NCBI RefSeq assembly: GCF_025151215.1
Contig: NZ_CP102286.1
Span: forward strand, 930,001-994,000
Reading direction: 5' to 3'
DNA length: 64,000 bases
Origin: Parabacteroides merdae ATCC 43184
GTDB taxonomy: Bacteria > Bacteroidota > Bacteroidia > Bacteroidales > Tannerellaceae
Below the pieces are notes generated by a model, which saw only the letters and a program-made list of their open reading frames with translations, was not told the DNA's origin and ran no database searches. The stretch's first letter is position 1, and every line of letters begins with the position of its first letter. A program made the translations under genes and the position numbers. Of this stretch, positions 29,036-36,914 are shown piece by piece.

Positions 29036-29300
29036 TCCCCAGTCATTTTTGGCCTCTTCGCTCATAACAGTAGCAGCGATTGTCTTATTATAATCTGTAT
29101 CGGGATGAGCACGTTCGCGAAAAGCTCTCCAATAGCTCTGTGCTTTGGCATCCAGATTTCCATTCTTTTCATAACATGCTTCCATATAGTTTAATAAGGC
29201 ATCTGATGCACGATTCGCAATCGTTTCATCACTCAGATAACCATTTCCTGCCGCATCCTTTTTTATTTTTTGTTCCCGAATCGAAAAAAAAGTTTCTTGT
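29036..29300 (-). pseudogene. Decayed susD fragment, inverted
   Basis: On the minus strand, 29239-29036 reads LSDETIANRASDALLNYMEA, YEKNGNLDAKAQSYWRAFRE and KTIAATVMSEEAKNDWG. In SusD proteins this lies C-terminal to the fragment found on the plus strand at 28790-29000. The best explanation is a local inversion within a dying susD gene, with the frame lost soon after NDWG. A 127-codon frame covers it but I see no sign it is functional. Confidence 0.65.
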
Positions 29301-29505
29301 ATTTCTTCATTTGTCTTTTCTTCTTGTTTCTCTGTCCTTGTGAAACAATTTGTCAATATGTTTTCGGATTACTTTTTCAGCATGATCTGCTTTTACCCGA
29401 AAGGTTAAATACAAAACAACTTCTCTTTTTTTGTGTTACATATATCAAAAAAGACGTTGGTTTCAGCCAAGACATGTATCATAATTTAAACAAAAAACAT
29501 TAGTT

Positions 29506-32500
29506 ATGTTGAAAAGAATTAAGCCTGTCAGCATGGTTTTGCTTGCGAGCACGTTATGTTTCTCCGGGAATATATACTCGGCTTCAAGTGCAGGTAATCC
29601 AGACACTGACATTTCTCAACAAAATGCAAAAGTAACGGGAACCGTCGAAGATGCTTTGGGACCGGTTGCCGGCGCGTCTGTTGTTATAAAAGGAACCACC
29701 AACGGGACAATGACCGATATGGATGGCAACTTTACGTTGGATGGGGTAAAAAATGGGGATATTATCCAAATATCCTTTATCGGTTACGCCACACAGGAGA
29801 TTCCTTATGCAGGACAAGCCTCTTTGTCTGTACATCTTGAAGAAGACACGCAAAAATTGGATGAAGTAGTCGTGACTGCTTTGGGTATGAAGCGTGATAA
29901 AAAAGCGTTAGGTTATGCCATGCAGGAATTGAAGGGAGACGAGTTGTTGTCTGCCCGCGAACCAAATTTGGCCAATTCGTTGTCTGGTAAAGTTTCCGGT
30001 TTACAGATTGTACGCTCCAGTAACGGGGTGGGAGGTTCTTCGAAGATCGTGCTCCGTGGTAACAGTTCGCTGACCGGTAGCAATCAGCCATTGATCGTGG
30101 TGGACGGTACGCCGATGGATAATTTTACAGGCGGTGTGGATGATGTTTGGGGTAATTCCGGAGCCGATATGGGTAACGGTCTTTCTGATATTAACCCTGA
30201 AGATATCGAATCGATGACGGTCCTGAAAGGAGCTTCGGCAGCTGCACTTTACGGTTCGAGGGCCGGTAACGGCGTGATCCTGATCACGACCAAATCGGGA
30301 CGGAAAAACGAAGGGCTGGGGATTACGGTGAATGCTGGTATCACGGCTGAATCCATTTTTTTGAAACCGGATATGCAAAACAGTTTCGGACAAGGATCGG
30401 TCGGAGTTTATGACAACCAGTCCCGTTTGAGTTGGGGACCGAAAGCTGAAGGCCAGACTGTGACGGATTGGCTCGGACGCCAAGTGCCTCTCCAGACATA
30501 TGACAATATCGATGCTTTCTTCCATACAGGAACCTCTTTTAACGAAGGCGTCAGTTTCCAGCAGAATATTAACGGAACTTCTGTCTTTGCATCTATTAAC
30601 CGTTCGGATGATGCCGGTATCACACCGGAATCGAAACTGAATAAGACGAACGTTACGTTGCGTGCCACCACGTTCCTCGATAAGGCGGAGAAATGGAAGG
30701 TGGATACCAAAGTGAACTATGTAAATATGAATGCCCATAACCGCCCGATCCAAGGCGTGAACCCGTCAAATGCGTTTAACACGATATACGGTCTGCCTCG
30801 TTCCTTGAATGTTAAGGAATTTAAGAGCAGCGTGGATGAAGAAGGCAATATGATCTGGTGGGATGCCTCCAAGAACCCACAGGAAAACCCGTACTGGGTG
30901 ACCAAATACCGGCAGAACAATGATACCCGTAACCGTCTGTTGGGTAACGTATCGTTGAAGTATGCGCCGACCAACTGGTTCGATATCGAACTGCGTGGCG
31001 GTACCGACTATTATACGACGACCAAAAATGAGAAAGTATATGCCGGCGGTAACACCTCGCCCCGCGGCCTGTATAATGAAGGTTCTGAGACATTCTACGA
31101 AAATAACTACAGCTTCCTGGCTACCGCACGCAAAGACAACCTGCTGGACCGCTTGGGCGGTTTCGTGACATTCGGAGGTAACCTGATGATGCAGCAGCGA
31201 ACCAAGATGAACGCTTCGGCTGGTGAATTGCTGGTACCGGACCTTTTCTCCTTGAACAACGGCATTAATAAACCGACCGTTACCTCCGAGTTGATCCGCC
31301 GGAAGATGAATTCCCTTTATGGATCATTGCAACTGAACTGGGACGGCTATCTGTTTTTAGACGTGACAGCCCGTAACGACTGGTCATCTACTATGTCCAA
31401 AGACAATCGCTCTTATTTCTATCCTTCGGTCAGTCTTTCTGGTGTGATCTCGGATATGTTACCTAAGATCGGCGGAAACATGCCGGAGTGGTTCACCTTT
31501 GCAAAGGTGAGGGCTTCTTATGCGGAAGTCGGTAATGATCTTGATCCCTATCAGTTGTACAATAATTACACGGTAGGAAAAGACGAAAACGGGAATACGA
31601 CGGCTGCTCCCGGCCAAATCTTGTTTGATTCGAGCGTACGAAGCGAGTTGATCAAATCATGGGAAGCCGGTTTCGACGTGCGTTTCCTGCAGAACCGCTT
31701 GGGTTTGGATTTCGCCTGGTATAAGACGAATGCGACCCGTCAGTTGCTGAACCTGCCGCTCGACCCGTTTGCCGGGTATAGTTCCCGCAAGGTGAACGCC
31801 GGTAATATCCAGAACGAAGGTCTGGAAATCTCGTTGAACGGCGCCATCTTCCAGAGTCCGGACATGCAGGGATTCAACTGGAATGCGACAGCCCAGTTCT
31901 CCTTGAATCGCAATAAGATCATCGACCTGTATCCGGGCGTGACGCTTTATGACATCAAGACATTGGATGCGATCCAGATCGTGGCGGCACAAGGCAGTTA
32001 TTATGGTGATATTTACGGACAGACCTTTCTGCGTGTGACGGACAAGGACAGTCCGCATTATGGCAAGGTGATTGTGGGAGACGACGGCCTACCTCTGATC
32101 TCTGCTGAAAAGAGCAAGGTGGGTAACCAAAGTCCGGACTGGATGCTGGGTTTGACGAACAGTTTTTCATATAAAGGGTTTAACTTGAGTTTCCTGGTCG
32201 ATTTCCGTATCGGTGGCGACATCTATTCGGCAACAGCTTCCAACCTATTTGTCCGTGGTAATGCAGCCGGAACGGTTGTGAACGGTGAACGTCAGGATTT
32301 TGTCGTGCCTAACACGGTTGTCAGGAAAGACGGAGGATATGTGGAAAACAATGTTCCGGTCACTCACCAGAACTATTGGGAGCGGATCGGATCGACCGGT
32401 AATTACGGTTTGCCGGAGGTTTTCACATATGACGCAACCAATATTCGTCTGCGTAACATCACTTTAGGATATACGTTCAACAGAGCGATGCTGAAAAAGA

Positions 32501-32679
32501 CGCCGTTCCAGCGTTTGAATCTGTCTGCTACCTGCAACAATGTATGGATGATCCATTACAATTTGCCAGGTATTGACCCCGAATCCGTTTCGGCAACCAA
32601 CACGAATGCGACTGGTTTCGAAAACGGGGCCGCTCCGACGAGCCGTTCGTTCACGTTTAACGTAACGGTCGGTTTTTGA
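29506..32679 (+). CDS. SusC/RagA family TonB-dependent transporter
   Basis: Intact 1057-aa outer-membrane importer. The signal peptide is MLKRIKPVSMVLLASTLCFSG. The carboxypeptidase-regulatory-like domain (KVTGTVEDALGPVAGASVVI) is almost identical to that of the broken susC at 27.7 kb. A TonB-box-like LDEVVVTALG follows, then the plug with GKVSGLQIV and LRGNSSLTGSNQPLIVVDG, and a 22-strand-type barrel ending TFNVTVGF with terminal Phe. It pairs with the SusD homologue 46 bases downstream. Substrate is unknown: there is no hydrolase or sensor gene in the unit, and no clear TAnnTTTG box is visible upstream. Confidence 0.93.
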   Translation: MLKRIKPVSMVLLASTLCFSGNIYSASSAGNPDTDISQQNAKVTGTVEDALGPVAGASVVIKGTTNGTMTDMDGNFTLDGVKNGDIIQISFIGYATQEIPYAGQASLSVHLEEDTQKLDEVVVTALGMKRDKKALGYAMQELKGDELLSAREPNLANSLSGKVSGLQIVRSSNGVGGSSKIVLRGNSSLTGSNQPLIVVDGTPMDNFTGGVDDVWGNSGADMGNGLSDINPEDIESMTVLKGASAAALYGSRAGNGVILITTKSGRKNEGLGITVNAGITAESIFLKPDMQNSFGQGSVGVYDNQSRLSWGPKAEGQTVTDWLGRQVPLQTYDNIDAFFHTGTSFNEGVSFQQNINGTSVFASINRSDDAGITPESKLNKTNVTLRATTFLDKAEKWKVDTKVNYVNMNAHNRPIQGVNPSNAFNTIYGLPRSLNVKEFKSSVDEEGNMIWWDASKNPQENPYWVTKYRQNNDTRNRLLGNVSLKYAPTNWFDIELRGGTDYYTTTKNEKVYAGGNTSPRGLYNEGSETFYENNYSFLATARKDNLLDRLGGFVTFGGNLMMQQRTKMNASAGELLVPDLFSLNNGINKPTVTSELIRRKMNSLYGSLQLNWDGYLFLDVTARNDWSSTMSKDNRSYFYPSVSLSGVISDMLPKIGGNMPEWFTFAKVRASYAEVGNDLDPYQLYNNYTVGKDENGNTTAAPGQILFDSSVRSELIKSWEAGFDVRFLQNRLGLDFAWYKTNATRQLLNLPLDPFAGYSSRKVNAGNIQNEGLEISLNGAIFQSPDMQGFNWNATAQFSLNRNKIIDLYPGVTLYDIKTLDAIQIVAAQGSYYGDIYGQTFLRVTDKDSPHYGKVIVGDDGLPLISAEKSKVGNQSPDWMLGLTNSFSYKGFNLSFLVDFRIGGDIYSATASNLFVRGNAAGTVVNGERQDFVVPNTVVRKDGGYVENNVPVTHQNYWERIGSTGNYGLPEVFTYDATNIRLRNITLGYTFNRAMLKKTPFQRLNLSATCNNVWMIHYNLPGIDPESVSATNTNATGFENGAAPTSRSFTFNVTVGF

Positions 32680-32725
32680 TAATTTGCAATCATTTTGTAA
32701 AGGATATAAAAAGAAACAACATAAT

Positions 32726-34645
32726 ATGAACACAAAAAATAAAATATTAGCAGGCCTATTCTCTATGGCGGCATTGTTTTCTTCCTGTAACGATTTTCAG
32801 GAGATAAATGAAGATCCGAACCAGGTGGATGAAAGCAAGGTAAAGCCTGAATGGTTTTTGAATGCCTCGATCGTCGGTGACCAGATGAATCCGGAGATCG
32901 CCGAACGTATGTTTATCCTGACTTGGAACCGGGCGTCTCGTTTCAATCGGGGAAGCGGTTTCACGATCGGTACGGATAATAATGATTATATCACGCGCTA
33001 CCTGAGCAACGACTATGCCGTGAAATGGTTGAATCAGGCGACTAAAGCCGTTCAACTGGGCGAGAAGAAAGTGGCCGATGGTGAAGCTGATCTCTATCCG
33101 TATTATAAGAATGTGATCCAGATGGCGCGTATCTGGCGGGCTTACCTGAACTCGGAGGTCTCTGACGGGTTCGGGCCGATTCCGGCGTTGGATGCTTTTT
33201 CGGGCGTTCCGGGCGAGTACGACAGTGTAGAAGCGATTTATACTTTTATTCTCAAAGAACTAAAGGAGGCGGAAGCCGCGCTCGACCCGTCAATTGATAT
33301 GTCTCCGATGTCGGCTGAAGACGCTTTCTATGCCGGAAATGTGAATATGTGGAAGAAATATGCCAATTCTCTGCGTATGCGCCTGGCAATGCGTATCGTG
33401 AATGCAAACCCGCAGCTGGCTGAAAGAGAGTTTGAAGATGCCGCTTCCAAAGGATATATTTCTTCACTTTCCGAACTTGCCAGTGTACAGGAAAAGGACG
33501 GATGGAGCGACCTGACCAGCGTTATGTCCCGTACCTGGAATGCACAGGCGATGTCCGTTACATTCAAGAATCTCGTGGTCGGCTTGGGAAGTAACGAATT
33601 TCCGCTACCTGATTCATTGAAAGCACATCTGAAGAACCCGCATACTTACATGGGCTTGTATTTGGATAGGCATTTTCCGTTGACGACGAACGATCCGTGT
33701 GCCGGATTTTATTTCGACGGCGTTCCACAATATGTCGATCCACGTGCACCGAAGTTATTTAGTGTAGTAGGATGGAACGATGGTGTGGTTTATTCCGATT
33801 ATATCGGGGCGGCCAGCGAGGTAAAACCGGTCTCCCTGTTCGATCCGGATGATAACACGAAGCCGATGCTGACAATCGATCCTAGATATACTTGGGGGAC
33901 ATGGGTGGCCGGTGAATGGGATGTGAAAGGTAGTTTGGCTACCGAATTGACTGGAAAAAACTATAACTATCCGTCCATGTCGAAGCAATACCGCATGAGT
34001 ACTCAGAAACGTGTCTATTTCGGTCCTTGGGAAAGTTATTTCTTGCTGGCTGAAGCCGGCGTGCGTGGTTGGGATGTTCCGGGCTCTCCTAAATCGAACT
34101 ACGAGAACGGAGTGACTGCGAGCTTCGAGTACCACGGCTTGTTGAGTGAAGTCGGTGCTTATCTGTCTTCTACCGAATATAATCGGATCGGAACATCTGT
34201 CAGTTTCGACCATACAACGGAGGCAAAGCCTTATATCGTAAACTATGTTGATCCGTACACAAAAGAGAACAAGACGATGACTTATACATATCCGAAAAAT
34301 TCCATCTATCGTGGCGGTGCATATAATAACGATGCGATGACGAAGATCTTCACACAGAAATATATTGCTCAGGTTCCCTGGTTGCCCGAGGAAGTTTGGA
34401 GCGACCATCGCCGTATCGGTTTGCCTTTTTTCGAGAATCAGGCCGTCGAAAAAGACTATAACCCGTTGAACCAGGTTCCCTTGACAGTTGCCACTTCAAA
34501 AGAATGCCGTTTGGAGTTTTATCCGAAGCGTTATCGCTATCCGGCCAATATCCAGACGAACAACCTGGAAGGTTATAATAAAGCTCTCGAACTGTTGGGC
34601 GGACCGGATGTGGTGGAGACTGCCTTGTGGTGGAATCTGAAGTAG
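32726..34645 (+). CDS. SusD/RagB family lipoprotein (SusD-like 2 type)
   Basis: 639-aa surface lipoprotein partner of the preceding SusC. Start ATG at 32726 gives a proper lipoprotein signal (MNTKNKILAGLFSMAALFSS then Cys21). The longer frame from 32684 would put a charged 14-residue tail before the signal and is rejected. The opening CNDFQEINEDPNQVDESKV and later PWLPEEVWSDHRRIGLPFFE fit the SusD-like 2 subfamily (recalled as PF12771), different from the classic SusD at 22.8 kb. The ligand is unknown. A perfect 14-bp terminator follows. Confidence 0.9.
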   Translation: MNTKNKILAGLFSMAALFSSCNDFQEINEDPNQVDESKVKPEWFLNASIVGDQMNPEIAERMFILTWNRASRFNRGSGFTIGTDNNDYITRYLSNDYAVKWLNQATKAVQLGEKKVADGEADLYPYYKNVIQMARIWRAYLNSEVSDGFGPIPALDAFSGVPGEYDSVEAIYTFILKELKEAEAALDPSIDMSPMSAEDAFYAGNVNMWKKYANSLRMRLAMRIVNANPQLAEREFEDAASKGYISSLSELASVQEKDGWSDLTSVMSRTWNAQAMSVTFKNLVVGLGSNEFPLPDSLKAHLKNPHTYMGLYLDRHFPLTTNDPCAGFYFDGVPQYVDPRAPKLFSVVGWNDGVVYSDYIGAASEVKPVSLFDPDDNTKPMLTIDPRYTWGTWVAGEWDVKGSLATELTGKNYNYPSMSKQYRMSTQKRVYFGPWESYFLLAEAGVRGWDVPGSPKSNYENGVTASFEYHGLLSEVGAYLSSTEYNRIGTSVSFDHTTEAKPYIVNYVDPYTKENKTMTYTYPKNSIYRGGAYNNDAMTKIFTQKYIAQVPWLPEEVWSDHRRIGLPFFENQAVEKDYNPLNQVPLTVATSKECRLEFYPKRYRYPANIQTNNLEGYNKALELLGGPDVVETALWWNLK

Positions 34646-34654
34646 TGATATGAG

Positions 34655-34702
34655 AAAAGGTTGGTAGGTGTTCGATGAAGAACTTTCCTACCAACCTTTT
34701 TA
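34655..34702 (+). terminator. Terminator of the plus-strand susC-susD pair
   Basis: Perfect 14-bp inverted repeat (34655-34668 with 34687-34700), 18-nt loop, then T's. It is 10 bases after the stop and could also serve the convergent fabD. Confidence 0.9.
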
Positions 34703-34721
34703 TATGAATGAAGCAAACTGT

Positions 34722-35603
34722 TTATTGCATGCCTTCTGTCGTTACTTCCTTATTGATCTTTTTCACTAATCCTTGAAGTACAGCGCCCGGACCTAGTTCG
34801 ATGAAATGATCGGCACCGTCGGCAATCATGTTCTGAACGCTCTGTGTCCAACGGACCGGGGCAGTCAGCTGGGCAATCAGGTTAGTCTTGATTGTTTCAG
34901 GGCAGGTTTCGCCTTTCGTGCTTACGTTTTGGTAAACAGGGCAAGACGGTTTGTGGATCGGAGTCGCTTCGATAGCGGCAGCCAGTTCTGCACGAGCCGG
35001 TTCCATCAGAGGGGAGTGGAATGCACCGCCGACTTTCAACTTCAGTGCGCGTTTTGCACCGGCTGCCAGCATCTTTTCACATGCGGCATCGATACCGGGT
35101 ACGGAGCCGGAGATGACAAGCTGTCCCGGACAGTTGTAATTTGCACATACGACGACTTCACCTTCGATGCTTGCGCAGATCTCTTCTACTTTTTCGTCCG
35201 GCAATGCCAGAACGGCAGCCATTGTCGAGGGTGTGGCTTCGCAGGCTTTCTGCATCGCCATAGCACGTTTGGATACCAGAACAAGTCCGTCTTCGAAAGA
35301 CAAGGCTCCGGCTGCAACAAGCGCGGAGAATTCTCCTAAAGAGTGTCCGGCTGTCATATCCGGTTTGAACTGGTCACCTAATGTTTTTGCAAGAATGACT
35401 GAGTGTAAGAAAATGGCAGGCTGTGTCACTTTTGTCTGGCGCAGATCTTCGTCTGTTCCGGCGAACATCAGATCCGTGATGCGGAAGCCGAGGATTTCGT
35501 TAGCCTTTTCAAACATCTCTTTTGCAAGAGGATTGTTTTCATAAAGGTCTTTTCCCATTCCGACAAACTGGGCACCCTGACCGGGAAATACATACGCTTT
35601 CAT
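34722..35603 (-). CDS. fabD: Malonyl-CoA:ACP transacylase
   Basis: Transfers the malonyl group from CoA to acyl carrier protein in fatty-acid synthesis; cytoplasmic. 293 aa. The nucleophile elbow GHSLGE places Ser88, and the catalytic His lies in GAFHSPLM. The N-terminal oxyanion loop FPGQGAQ and the malonate-binding Arg (KRAMAMQ region) are visible. It stands alone rather than in a fab cluster, divergent from tatA across a 141-bp region with boxes in both directions. Confidence 0.95.
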   Translation of the reverse strand: MKAYVFPGQGAQFVGMGKDLYENNPLAKEMFEKANEILGFRITDLMFAGTDEDLRQTKVTQPAIFLHSVILAKTLGDQFKPDMTAGHSLGEFSALVAAGALSFEDGLVLVSKRAMAMQKACEATPSTMAAVLALPDEKVEEICASIEGEVVVCANYNCPGQLVISGSVPGIDAACEKMLAAGAKRALKLKVGGAFHSPLMEPARAELAAAIEATPIHKPSCPVYQNVSTKGETCPETIKTNLIAQLTAPVRWTQSVQNMIADGADHFIELGPGAVLQGLVKKINKEVTTEGMQ

Positions 35604-35644
35604 TTTTTCTAATCTTTTTCTAATTTCAGTTTTTTAAGATGGCG

Positions 35645-35652
35645 CAAAGGTA
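35645..35652 (-). promoter_or_regulatory. -7 promoter box of fabD
   Basis: Reads TACCTTTG on the minus strand, 42 bases before the start. Confidence 0.65.
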
Positions 35653-35692
35653 ATAAATTTAGAATAATTGGGGTACTATTCATTACAAATTG

Positions 35693-35700
35693 TATCTTTG
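35693..35700 (+). promoter_or_regulatory. -7 promoter box of tatAC
   Basis: TATCTTTG, 45 bases before tatA. Confidence 0.7.
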
Positions 35701-35744
35701 CCCCATCGATAACAGGAATATTAACGACTAATTTATACAATATC

Positions 35745-35939
35745 ATGGATCAATTATTATTTCTTGGAAATTTAGGAACTGGCGAGATTATCATCATTGC
35801 CATTATTGTTTTGTTACTTTTCGGTGGTAAAAAAATACCTGAACTGATGAAAGGTATCGGTAAAGGTGTGAAAAACTTTAAAGACGGTGTAAAAGGATTA
35901 GAAGACGACATTAAGATAGACGATACCGATAAAAAGTAA
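35745..35939 (+). CDS. tatA: Twin-arginine translocase subunit TatA/E
   Basis: 64-aa membrane protein that polymerises to move folded proteins across the inner membrane. It has one N-terminal transmembrane segment (about 14-30), the FGG turn with the conserved Phe-Gly ([12 protein letters not shown]), an amphipathic Lys/Gly-rich helix and an acidic tail. Size and lack of a TatB-like extension fit a minimal TatAC system. tatC starts 3 bases after its stop, so they form one operon. Confidence 0.93.
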   Translation: MDQLLFLGNLGTGEIIIIAIIVLLLFGGKKIPELMKGIGKGVKNFKDGVKGLEDDIKIDDTDKK

Positions 35940-35942
35940 AAG

Positions 35943-36818
35943 ATGGCAGAATTAGAACAAGAAGAAATGTCCTTCTGGGACCACCTGGAGGCACTTCGTT
36001 GGACTCTGTTCCGTTCTTTTTTAGCGCTCTTTATCTTTGCGATAGGCAGTTTCGCCTTTATGCGTGGTAGCGATGGTATATTTGACCGCGTAGTATTGGC
36101 ACCCTGTTATTCCGATTTTATCTTTTACAGATGGTTGTGCGATTTGAACCAGTGGTTGGTCAATGTCAGTCCGTGGTTTGATGTTCTGCCTGATTTCTGT
36201 AATGATAATTTTCATGTGGATGTGTTTAATATCAGATTGGCATCTCAGTTCTTTACTCACATGACCACCTCGTTCTGGTTGGCACTTGTGCTTACTTTCC
36301 CTTATCTGATGTGGGAAATCTGGAAGTTCATTAGTCCGGCTTTGTATGAGAATGAGAAGAAAAATGTCAAATGGGTATTTCTTTTGGGAACAATCATGTT
36401 CTTTATCGGATGTGCTGTCGGATATTTTATGGTATTCCCGATGACGCTGCGCTTTTTGGCAACTTATCAGTTGAGTGCCAATATAACGGAACAGGTCTCT
36501 TTGGATTCGTATATGGATAATTTCCTGATGCTGATCTTTGTGATGGGAATCGTTTTTGAAATGCCGTTGGTTTCGTGGCTGTTGTCGAAGATCGGTTTGT
36601 TGAAACGTTCGTTCTTCCACAAATACAGGCGGCATGCTATCGTGGGGTTGTTGGTTGCTGCTGCATTTATCACCCCAAGTAGTGACCCGTTCACATTGGG
36701 TATCGTATTCTTCCCGCTGTATGGATTGTTCGAATTGAGTGCGTTCTTTGTGAAGAATGACACGAATGGAGATGCAGATGACGAGGATGAAGATAGTACG
36801 GAAATCGCACCGGCCTAA
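35943..36818 (+). CDS. tatC: Sec-independent translocase subunit TatC
   Basis: 291-aa, six-TM receptor for twin-arginine signal peptides. It opens with the conserved acidic-aromatic stretch MSFWDHLEALRWTLFRS, and has ALYENEKK after TM2 and ITPSSDP before TM5. The first periplasmic loop is longer than in E. coli TatC, with extra Cys/aromatic residues around 40-80, as I recall for Bacteroidota. The acidic C-terminal tail (DADDEDEDSTE) is cytoplasmic. In an operon with tatA. A hairpin terminator follows. Confidence 0.95.
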   Translation: MAELEQEEMSFWDHLEALRWTLFRSFLALFIFAIGSFAFMRGSDGIFDRVVLAPCYSDFIFYRWLCDLNQWLVNVSPWFDVLPDFCNDNFHVDVFNIRLASQFFTHMTTSFWLALVLTFPYLMWEIWKFISPALYENEKKNVKWVFLLGTIMFFIGCAVGYFMVFPMTLRFLATYQLSANITEQVSLDSYMDNFLMLIFVMGIVFEMPLVSWLLSKIGLLKRSFFHKYRRHAIVGLLVAAAFITPSSDPFTLGIVFFPLYGLFELSAFFVKNDTNGDADDEDEDSTEIAPA

Positions 36819-36848
36819 AACTACGGACATCGTAAAATAGTTATAGAA

Positions 36849-36882
36849 GAGACGTACAGTTTTTATTGTACGTCTCTTTTTT
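36849..36882 (+). terminator. Terminator of tatAC
   Basis: 11-bp stem (AGAGACGTACA against TGTACGTCTCT), 8-nt loop and T7. The next gene's -7 box begins in the very next base. Confidence 0.85.
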
Positions 36883-36890
36883 TATCTTTG
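36883..36890 (+). promoter_or_regulatory. -7 promoter box of the GH92 gene
   Basis: TATCTTTG, directly abutting the tatC terminator's T run. It overlaps the first ATG of the longer reading frame (36888), which rules that start out. Confidence 0.7.
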
Positions 36891-36914
36891 TCAAGACTAA
36901 AACATAAAGTAAAC

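Noticed and set aside
22235..34720. A complete polysaccharide utilisation locus
   Set aside because: Only SusC/SusD pairs are present, with no glycoside hydrolase, sensor or sigma/anti-sigma genes inside the units. The GH92 gene is separated by fabD and tatAC.
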